Positions 1 to 4,679 of a stretch of DNA of 6,712 nucleotides are shown one piece after another. Both the position numbers and the translations under genes were made by a program. Positions within the stretch are counted from its first letter, which is position 1; every line of letters begins with the position of its first letter. The DNA comes from CAYSLA01 sp964431685 (GTDB lineage Bacteria > Armatimonadota > UBA5829): the NCBI GenBank assembly GCA_964431685.1, contig CAYSLA010000181.1, positions 1-6,712 on the forward strand, read 5' to 3'. The notes beneath the pieces were generated by a model. That model searched no databases, had not been told where the DNA came from, and saw nothing but the letters and a program-made list of their open reading frames with translations.

Positions 1-108
1 TCATTATGCAGATTGACGCCGCGTTTACACCCACGATGTCCTTTGCCCAGGCTGCGTCCAAGAACAAATACTCATACCGGCCCGTCAGAGGACGCTCTCG
101 GCCCCTTG
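1..108 (-). mobile_element. IS256/mutator-type transposase fragment, truncated at both visible ends
   Basis: An open minus-strand frame runs off the left edge and reads RERPLTGRYEYLFLDAAWAK, followed by DIVGVNAASICIM. This matches the pattern I know from IS256/mutator transposases: a basic RxRPL stretch, then Y-x-Y-L-x-L-D-A leading into a lysine. The Asp encoded at 56-58 would be the first catalytic Asp of the DDE triad. A full transposase of this family is about 400 residues, with roughly 150 ahead of this point. Here the frame runs instead into the 3' part of the neighbouring gene, and upstream residues (from about position 110) no longer look like the family. I infer a 5'-truncated remnant, or an element continuing to the left. 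No terminal inverted repeat is visible, as expected for an internal piece. The right boundary is approximate (about 90-115). The family call rests on about 33 residues recognised by eye. Confidence 0.6.
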
Positions 109-1341
109 TTGCTTGTCTCTCTTCATTGCTTTGCGCAGGCGCCAGTAGTTCCGGTACCATCCGACCATACCGCCGCCCACGAGTCGGGCCTGGAGCCGCG
201 TCATTCCATCCTCCGGCAGGAGATCGTGATCTTCAGCGAGGAAGATGGTGAAATCCTCCGGCACACGCTTGAACACGCCAGCGACCTCCAGGGCCTCCTC
301 CAGCGCTCCCGGATAGTCCAGGGCGGCCAAAGCGCACAGAAAATGGGATCCTGCGCCGGAGCCCGGCCGTTCACGTCCTTGGTGGATGACGCAGGCGTCC
401 AAGTTGGGATGCCCGATCGGGATCTTGAACGGCCTAAAGTCAGGCTCGAAGACTTCCGGGTTCTGATGACAGACATAGCGGACCATGCCCGGCATGGAGT
501 AGGTCGCCCGCTGTTCACTCCACTTCTGATAACCGTGGCCCAGCATGGCTGCAGGAAAAGCCTCGATGAACCGGGGACCAAGCAGATCGGCCAGCATAAT
601 CAGGTCGCCGCCCCAATTGAACGACTCGTAGACGTTGTAGCAGGAGGGGTCATCAAAGAGCCGCAGCTTCTCCTCAAAAAGTTCGCGCCACTTCGCCTCT
701 CCCGTCACCCTGGCGGCAAAGGCCAGGGCCGGAAGGTAGTAGCTGCCGGCATGCTGCTGTCCGCTCTGCCACAGGTGCATGAGCGACTTGTACCACAGGT
801 AGCGGAAGTCCTGCTGCTCGTACCAGGAGAGGGTCTTTACGGCAATGTCGGCGATCTCCCTTCGGTCGGGGTCCGCTGCGTGCCTCCTCAGCGCGTACTG
901 AGCCGACAGCAGCGGGCTGGCCTGATCGGTGCCCAGCGGCTCCGCCCAGCGAATCATGCCCTCGAACCCGCCGGAAAACCCCCCGTAGGGCCGCAGGAAG
1001 CTGCCGATGCCGTATACCTGCGATGCATAATAGACAAGCTTGTAGGCATTCCACATCCTGAAGGCCTGTTCCAGGGCGGCGACATCGCCGGTGACTTCGT
1101 GTTTCAGGACAAGGGCCTCCATATACAGCCCGCCTACGAGGATCGAGTCTTCATGCGACCAGTAGGTCGCAGGGTCGTCATGGCCCCGGAAGGGCCGCCG
1201 CAGGTGCTCCACTGTGGCGGGATCGATCCGCTTGCCCGTCCGGACGTCGATGTAGGAATACATCAGGCCGTCGGGATCGAAAAGATGCTCGTTGATGTAA
1301 CGTTCGGCTGCTAACGCTGTACTCTCCAGATTACACTCCAT
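85..1341 (-). CDS. Uncharacterised 418-residue soluble protein, possibly alpha/alpha-toroid glycosidase-like
   Basis: I do not recognise a specific family. The product is 418 residues, without signal peptide or membrane segment, so it is probably cytoplasmic. It is rich in Trp and Tyr and mostly helical in character. Notable stretches are a PFRGHDDPATYWSHEDS segment (about 50-66), LRPYGGFSGGFEGMIRW (116-132), WYKSLMHLWQSGQQHAGSYY (183-202), YESFNWGGD (238-246) and AEDHDLLPEDGM (369-380). Helical repeats with aromatic and acidic patches between them suggest a six-hairpin (alpha/alpha) toroid, as in several glycoside hydrolases and epimerases; this is inference. The start at 1341 is chosen over the longer frame from 1422 because AGAAGGAGA lies 9 nt upstream, while the 27 extra residues look like translated spacer. 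It lies 144 bp downstream of the propeller gene on the same strand and is probably co-transcribed. Its last codons overlap the transposase fragment in another frame, so the C-terminus may have been altered. Confidence 0.8.
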   Translation of the reverse strand: MECNLESTALAAERYINEHLFDPDGLMYSYIDVRTGKRIDPATVEHLRRPFRGHDDPATYWSHEDSILVGGLYMEALVLKHEVTGDVAALEQAFRMWNAYKLVYYASQVYGIGSFLRPYGGFSGGFEGMIRWAEPLGTDQASPLLSAQYALRRHAADPDRREIADIAVKTLSWYEQQDFRYLWYKSLMHLWQSGQQHAGSYYLPALAFAARVTGEAKWRELFEEKLRLFDDPSCYNVYESFNWGGDLIMLADLLGPRFIEAFPAAMLGHGYQKWSEQRATYSMPGMVRYVCHQNPEVFEPDFRPFKIPIGHPNLDACVIHQGRERPGSGAGSHFLCALAALDYPGALEEALEVAGVFKRVPEDFTIFLAEDHDLLPEDGMTRLQARLVGGGMVGWYRNYWRLRKAMKRDKQQGAESVL

Positions 1342-1350
1342 CAGTCTCGG

Positions 1351-1359
1351 TCTCCTTCT
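1351..1359 (-). promoter_or_regulatory. Ribosome binding site fixing the start at 1341
   Basis: On the minus strand AGAAGGAGA precedes ATG (1341-1339) with a 9-nt spacer. No comparable site precedes the in-frame ATG at 1422, so this decides the start of the 418-residue protein. Confidence 0.8.
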
Positions 1360-1387
1360 GTAACTACATACTTGGGCTGCAGGTTTT

Positions 1388-1397
1388 GAGATATCTC
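1388..1397. repeat. Perfect 10-bp palindrome GAGATATCTC
   Basis: GAGATATCTC lies in the 144-bp spacer between the two leftward genes, 46 bp before the downstream start codon. It differs from the TGCTCGAGCA palindromes of the central control region, so the same protein need not bind it. It could be an operator or a chance palindrome. I see no convincing promoter next to it. Confidence 0.4.
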
Positions 1398-1429
1398 CGT
1401 CCAAATGAGAACACAGTCGCACGACATAG

Positions 1430-1460
1430 ACTCGCGCTGTTGATGCCCATCCACGCGAGT
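1430..1460 (-). other. Inverted repeat (7-bp arms, 17-nt loop) in the intergenic spacer
   Basis: ACTCGCG (1430-1436) is matched by CGCGAGT (1454-1460). The loop contains GATGCCCATC, which can form a small inner stem. The element begins 26 bp downstream of the propeller gene stop on the transcribed strand, so the RNA could form a hairpin there. No T-run follows, so it is not a standard intrinsic terminator. It may stabilise or partly terminate the upstream message. Confidence 0.45.
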
Positions 1461-1485
1461 TAGGGGCAATGACTGTTTGAACCGC

Positions 1486-2655
1486 CTACCTGTAACCGGC
1501 AACCTGCCGCTTAGGCTCGGCCCGGCAGGCAACATCGAGTCTTTCGGTATTCACGCGTGCCCAGCGAATGCCGGTATCGTCCACGGAAGTGCCCGCGTAG
1601 AAGACGATCAAGACATCTCCATTGTCAGTGCACGTCGTGGACGGAAGTCCAATCGTGAACTTCGCCTGCTCTGCAAGTGTATCCTGCATATTCGTCTTGG
1701 CAAGAGTCTGTGACGGGATATCGGCCTCATACACCACTATCTCGCCCGCTTCCGGCCACGTCCTGCCGCGGTCCTCGCTGAGTCGCATCTTGATAGCCGG
1801 ATTGGATCGCCGGTCTACAAAGACGGCGGCTATGCGTCCGTCAGACAAAGAGACCGGTTGGGCCGGCTGGCCGGGAACTCCAGTGTCCCAAATCTCGGAC
1901 CACGTCCGCCCGTTGTCGAGGGATTCCCTGGCGTGAATGCTTAGATAGCTGGCGTGTGACTTGTCATAGGTCCAGAACAGGCTCAGCATGTCGCCATTCG
2001 CAAGCACCCCCGGCCTCTGGTCCCAGTAGAAGATGCGGTTATCAGGATCACTGGTGGTAGTGTGGCTGGTCCACGTCACGCCGCCGTCCTCTGAGAACAT
2101 CAGCACCGAGGAGTGCTTCCACTCGCCGGGATCATAGTAGGTCTTGTTTAGCTCGTATTGGCAGACCAGGTTTCTGTTCCTGAGGTGCAGCATTTGGCCC
2201 GTGATCGGTGTCGGCTGGTCAAACGGGGTAGGAACGATTCGCAAGTCCGACCACGTGCGTCCGTGGTCATCCGAGTGTGACGTGAGAATGCGAGTGTCGA
2301 GCAGCCCTTCGGTAACCTCATTGAAGAATGGAAGATCAGGGTCTGATATGTCGATCCAGGCAATCACGGCGGTAACGCTCCCTCCGCCGGTGTGAGTCAG
2401 GTACATACTGCCGAGGGCGCCCGGTTTGTCATCGATCGCCGGGGCCGTAAAGGGGGTCACGGGCCTTGTCCAGGTCGCGCCCTCGTCATCTGACCAGACC
2501 AGCGCCACGTTCTGATCCGCAACAGCGGTCTTGCGTCGCGCCGCGCGGAATCCGCACAGCCACCTTCCGTTTGGCAGAACGCAGACCGATGGAGATGTCC
2601 GGCTTCTCAGACCCCCATCGTTACACACTATGCCACTGTTTGCTATTCGAATCAT
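1486..2655 (-). CDS. Sialidase-superfamily (BNR/Asp-box) beta-propeller protein
   Basis: The product is 389 residues with five Asp boxes of the S-x-D-x-G-x-T-W type: SDDEGATW (55-62), SDDHGRTW (128-135), SEDGGVTW (188-195), SLDNGRTW (245-252) and SEDRGRTW (293-300). This is the hallmark of six-bladed propellers of the sialidase/BNR superfamily, and the length fits a single catalytic domain. The usual N-terminal R-I-P motif is replaced by RTSPS (19-23); Arg19 and Arg214 (in DQRPGVL) are candidate members of the substrate-binding Arg triad, unproven. There is no signal peptide, so it probably acts in the cytoplasm on imported glycan. The family also includes enzymes acting on other sugars and non-enzymatic propellers, so true sialidase activity is uncertain. 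The start is supported by GAGGAGG 7 nt upstream. It is the first intact gene downstream of the leftward promoter, and the stop is TAG at 1486-1488. Confidence 0.9.
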   Translation of the reverse strand: MIRIANSGIVCNDGGLRSRTSPSVCVLPNGRWLCGFRAARRKTAVADQNVALVWSDDEGATWTRPVTPFTAPAIDDKPGALGSMYLTHTGGGSVTAVIAWIDISDPDLPFFNEVTEGLLDTRILTSHSDDHGRTWSDLRIVPTPFDQPTPITGQMLHLRNRNLVCQYELNKTYYDPGEWKHSSVLMFSEDGGVTWTSHTTTSDPDNRIFYWDQRPGVLANGDMLSLFWTYDKSHASYLSIHARESLDNGRTWSEIWDTGVPGQPAQPVSLSDGRIAAVFVDRRSNPAIKMRLSEDRGRTWPEAGEIVVYEADIPSQTLAKTNMQDTLAEQAKFTIGLPSTTCTDNGDVLIVFYAGTSVDDTGIRWARVNTERLDVACRAEPKRQVAGYR

Positions 2656-2935
2656 ACGTGGGCCTCCTCACCCCGGAACAGGTAGCATCCGCCTTGTCGA
2701 CCACGAAGCGACAGGCCCGAATATGGGTGATCCCGTTCACCACCGCGTAGTAGGTCATAATCACCGAGCCATGCGCCCCCTTGATCAGATCCGGCGTCCC
2801 AAACGCAAAGCCCCACAGTGCGTCCAAGACACCGTCCGAAAGCACCGTCGACTGCCGAAAGGCGCAGCACTGCCAAGGATCGCGCTCGTAAGTGCTTGCA
2901 TCGATGGGTTTGTCGAGTATAGTCTCAAGTCTCAA
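2621..2935 (-). pseudogene. C-terminal remnant of a second sialidase/BNR-like propeller protein
   Basis: A minus-strand frame encodes about 100 residues that look like real protein: LETILDKPIDASTYERDPW, then FRQSTVLSDGVLDALWGF, then HGSVIMTYYAVVNGITHIRA and CRFVVDK. The last part parallels the C-terminal end of the intact propeller next door: GSVIMTYYA...THIRACRF against GDVLIVFYAG...TGIRWARV. A complete protein of this kind would need about 350 residues, but upstream lie the control region and the oppositely oriented regulator. The only nearby in-frame ATG (2992-2990) lies inside the -10 box of the leftward promoter and so ahead of the expected transcript start. I infer a paralogue that lost its 5' part. 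The tail after about 2690 runs past the likely natural end and overlaps the next gene to a TAA at 2621. Its 3' part is free of stops, so decay is recent or the piece is still translated. Confidence 0.6.
2663..2669 (-). promoter_or_regulatory. Ribosome binding site of the propeller gene
   Basis: GAGGAGG on the minus strand lies 7 nt before ATG (2655-2653). It sits inside the 3' end of the upstream propeller remnant, whose reading frame runs 35 bp into this gene. Confidence 0.85.
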
Positions 2936-2936
2936 G
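2921..2936. repeat. 7-bp tandem duplication (AGTCTCA, 2.3 copies)
   Basis: AGTCTCA occurs twice head to tail, followed by AG. It sits where the propeller-like reading begins. Removing one copy would put the ATG at 2963-2961 in frame with the remnant, reading MHVVWCRPLETILDKPIDAS. It may therefore be a slippage-type frameshift or a scar at a deletion junction. Confidence 0.55.
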
Positions 2937-2965
2937 CGGCCTGCACCAAACCACAACGTGCATCT

Positions 2966-2975
2966 TGCTCGAGCA
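2966..2975. promoter_or_regulatory. Putative operator 1, palindrome TGCTCGAGCA
   Basis: This perfect 10-bp palindrome lies 12 bp beyond the -10 box of the leftward promoter, near +6 to +15 of its expected transcript. An identical copy lies at 3111-3120 beyond the rightward promoter. Read in the direction of each transcript, 13 of 15 bases match (TGCTCGAGCAA-rr-TG). The position suits repression by blocking initiation or early elongation. The GntR-type protein encoded next door is the obvious candidate binder; this is inference. Confidence 0.65.
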
Positions 2976-2987
2976 TAATACCGTATC

Positions 2988-3016
2988 AGCATACCTCCGA
3001 ATGATACCTGTGTCAA
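2988..3016 (-). promoter_or_regulatory. Leftward sigma-70-type promoter
   Basis: On the minus strand a perfect -35 TTGACA (3016-3011) and a -10 TATGCT (2993-2988, 4 of 6) are separated by 17 bp. The expected transcript start is about 2981. It would drive the propeller remnant, the intact propeller gene and probably the 418-residue gene, and would run directly into operator 1. Confidence 0.65.
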
Positions 3017-3067
3017 GCTGTTTTCTTCGTCGTGCCTTGCCCGAAGCATAAAAAAACTAGAAACCAC

Positions 3068-3096
3068 TTGACAACTCGCCCAGAGTGTGGCATAAT
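3068..3096 (+). promoter_or_regulatory. Rightward sigma-70-type promoter of the GntR gene
   Basis: TTGACA (3068-3073), a 17-bp spacer and CATAAT (3091-3096, 5 of 6) give a near-consensus promoter. Transcription should start at about 3103, giving a leader of about 58 nt before the GntR start codon. It also rules out the longer GntR frame starting at 3032, which begins upstream of the promoter. The pseudopilin gene and possibly the secreted protein gene may share this transcript. Confidence 0.75.
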
Positions 3097-3110
3097 ACAA
3101 ATAAGTAGCG

Positions 3111-3120
3111 TGCTCGAGCA
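3111..3120. promoter_or_regulatory. Putative operator 2, palindrome TGCTCGAGCA
   Basis: Second copy of the 10-bp palindrome, 14 bp beyond the -10 box of the rightward promoter, near +9 to +18. The centres of the two copies are 145 bp apart. This placement suggests autoregulation of the GntR gene together with control of the leftward genes. Confidence 0.65.
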
Positions 3121-3160
3121 AAGTGTGTGCTACCGGATCACCATATTTAGAGGCATCTAT

Positions 3161-3838
3161 ATGAGTATCAATCGACCCTCGGGAACCGTGATTTCCGACG
3201 AAGTCTATCGCAAAGTCAGGGGCAGGATAGTAAGAGGCGAGCTCCGTCCCGGGAGCAGGCTTGTGCAGCGCCAACTGGCCGCAGAGTACAACACCAGCGG
3301 CTCGCCGATTATCGAGTGCATACGCCGGCTGGAAAGAGACGGACTCGTTGAGAGCACCCCCGGTTCCGGGGCAGAGGTGAGAGAGTTCACCCAGCACGAT
3401 ATGGTATTCATATGTAAGCTGAGGGCCTGTGTTGAGTCGACAAGCGCGGCGTGGTTCGCGCTGAATGCCAGCCGGATCCAGCGGATGGAACTGGAGAAGC
3501 TTGGCCAGCGATGCAACGATGCCTGGCTCGCCGGAGATGAGACAGGATACGGTGAGGCCGACATCGCCCTTCACACGCATATGGCCGAATGCTCAGTCTC
3601 ACCTCTACTGCTCCACTTTGTCGAGAAGTCATACATCATATCCGCCACGGTTCTAAACAGGTTCCCCAATGACTTGGACTGGCCTGCGGGAGTCGAGTTG
3701 GGAGCACACGACGATCTCATTGCCGCTGCAAATAGCGGCGATCCAAAGCGTGCGGAGAAGGCTGCACTGGAACACTTGGGTGGCGTCCGTAAGTATGCCG
3801 AGGCTGTTGGGCTTAGTTACCTGACAGATGTGTTGTGA
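3161..3838 (+). CDS. GntR-family transcriptional regulator, FadR/FCD type
   Basis: The product is 225 residues, normal for the FadR subfamily. The N-terminal winged helix-turn-helix covers about 10-76: VYRKVRGRIVRGELRPGSRL, then LAAEYNTSGSPIIECIRRLE, then RDGLVESTPGSGAEV. The helical C-terminal FCD ligand-binding domain follows (about 80-220), with the usual metal/ligand-binding pattern at Asp134 and His138 (EADIALHTHM), His183 (GAHDDLIAAA) and His205 (ALEHL). Such proteins bind sugar acids or other carboxylates and release DNA when the ligand binds. The recognition-helix region is unusual: SGSPIIECI stands where family members usually have SRTPVREAL, so both common arginines are missing. The start at 3161 has a modest AGAGG 7 nt upstream and lies downstream of the mapped promoter. 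It probably controls both transcription units through the TGCTCGAGCA sites. Confidence 0.92.
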   Translation: MSINRPSGTVISDEVYRKVRGRIVRGELRPGSRLVQRQLAAEYNTSGSPIIECIRRLERDGLVESTPGSGAEVREFTQHDMVFICKLRACVESTSAAWFALNASRIQRMELEKLGQRCNDAWLAGDETGYGEADIALHTHMAECSVSPLLLHFVEKSYIISATVLNRFPNDLDWPAGVELGAHDDLIAAANSGDPKRAEKAALEHLGGVRKYAEAVGLSYLTDVL

Positions 3839-3874
3839 AGCGACGTTTGCCCTGAGAACAGGAAGGAACTGGTG

Positions 3875-4561
3875 ATGAAAAAGGGGTTTACGCTGATCGA
3901 ATTGCTCGTAGTGATTGCGATAATCGCAATATTGGCGGCCATTCTCTTCCCGGTATTCGCCAGGGCAAGAGAGCAGGCAAGGCAGTCCGCGTGCCTGAGC
4001 AACACGAGGCAATGGGGGATGGCCTTCTTAATGTACGCGAACGACTACGATGACTACGCCGTGCCTGCCTATACTGAGCCGTGGATATTCTGGCATACGC
4101 AGCTGAAGAGTTATGTAAAGAACTACGACATACGCTTCTGTCCCAGCAAGAGACCCGGGGATAAGTCGATAGGCGCGCTCGGCGATGGAAGATGGGACAC
4201 TCACTATGGCATGAACTGTGGCGACGGCCCCGACAAGTACCTGGGTGTGGGAAGATGGACGAACTTTCACAAGAACCATATGTTCAACTTGTCGGATAGC
4301 CCTTCGCCCTCTAATCTGGTGGTGTTCGCGGAGATGGGCCACGAAATGGGCGTCCTCTATGGGGTCTGCAAACCTGGCGACCTGCGCTACGGTTTCTACG
4401 CATCATACTGCTATGTGGGCAGCTACTCTCCCCTTCCCTGGAATGACAGTAAGCTCCACAACGGAGGATCGAACTATACTTTCGCGGACGGCCACGCGAA
4501 GTGGTTCAGGCTGGAGCAGCTACACGGAGAGGAATACTGGGTCGTGGAGAAGTTGAGGTGA
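3875..4561 (+). CDS. Type II secretion/type IV-like pseudopilin with C-terminal H-x9-DG motif
   Basis: The product is 228 residues. It begins with a prepilin leader and helix, MKKGFTLIELLVVIAIIAIL: prepilin peptidase would cut between Gly4 and Phe5, leaving Glu at mature position 5, and residues 5-27 anchor it in the membrane. The basic helix continues with FPVFARAREQARQ and CLSNTRQ. The C-terminus carries H-x9-DG (His195, Asp205, Gly206, in FADGHAKW), the hallmark of the prepilin-associated H-X9-DG family. The middle is variable and rich in Trp, Tyr and Gly with several Cys residues. Many copies of such proteins occur per genome in Armatimonadota and Planctomycetota, where their role is not established; surface display or glycan capture is a guess. 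The start is ATG 3875, 7 nt after AGGAAGGA; the GTG at 3872 is also possible. It follows the GntR stop by 36 bp, so co-transcription is likely. Confidence 0.93.
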   Translation: MKKGFTLIELLVVIAIIAILAAILFPVFARAREQARQSACLSNTRQWGMAFLMYANDYDDYAVPAYTEPWIFWHTQLKSYVKNYDIRFCPSKRPGDKSIGALGDGRWDTHYGMNCGDGPDKYLGVGRWTNFHKNHMFNLSDSPSPSNLVVFAEMGHEMGVLYGVCKPGDLRYGFYASYCYVGSYSPLPWNDSKLHNGGSNYTFADGHAKWFRLEQLHGEEYWVVEKLR

Positions 4562-4598
4562 TGCGTGTGAAGCCCTAATCAGACAGGAGCAGCGGTCA

Positions 4599-4641
4599 GA
4601 TAAGCAATCAGCTTATCGGGCAAGCCGGACACGTTTCCGGC
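4599..4641 (+). other. Two adjacent hairpins between pseudopilin and secreted protein genes
   Basis: GATAAGC (4599-4605) pairs with GCTTATC (4611-4617) around a 5-nt loop, and GCCGGA (4624-4629) pairs with TCCGGC (4636-4641) around a 6-nt loop. Neither is followed by a clear T-run, so they are not textbook intrinsic terminators. They may lower read-through or protect the pseudopilin mRNA 3' end, setting a different level for the downstream gene. I see no separate promoter for that gene in the 118-bp gap. Confidence 0.5.
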
Positions 4642-4679
4642 AATTCTCGTCATATCAGACGGATCAAAGGAGAGCAGAA

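Larger units (their letters stand above)
2656..3160. other. Divergent intergenic control region, 505 bp
   Basis: From left to right this gap between intact genes holds the ribosome binding site of the propeller gene, the propeller remnant (to about 2935), a 7-bp tandem duplication (2921-2936), a palindrome (2966-2975), a leftward promoter (2988-3016), about 50 bp of A+T-richer spacer, a rightward promoter (3068-3096), a second palindrome (3111-3120) and the leader of the GntR gene. I see no RNA gene here. Confidence 0.7.

Noticed and set aside
13..1314. Long plus-strand open frame of 433 codons opposite the 418-residue gene
   Set aside because: It lacks a ribosome binding site, reads as low-complexity Arg/Pro/Gly/Val antisense, and the opposite strand has a coherent protein with a strong ribosome binding site. 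It is a GC-driven shadow.
1361..1485. Separate promoter for the 418-residue gene
   Set aside because: TTGGAC-like and TATGTA-like hexamers exist on the minus strand but with poor spacing and match. Co-transcription from the leftward promoter is simpler.
3032..3160. Longer N-terminus for the GntR protein starting at 3032
   Set aside because: That start lies upstream of the promoter (3068-3096), and the extra residues precede the normal family N-terminus. ATG 3161 has a ribosome binding site and gives a standard length.
2993..3580. 5' part of a 319-codon minus-strand frame that includes the propeller remnant
   Set aside because: This part is antisense to the GntR helix-turn-helix and FCD coding sequence and crosses both promoters. 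Only its 3' part (from about 2935 down) looks like real protein.
4599..4679. Possible cyclic di-GMP (GEMM) or other riboswitch before the secreted protein gene
   Set aside because: The two hairpins and the short CAAGCC stretch do not reproduce the conserved core of any riboswitch I know. They are recorded only as hairpins.
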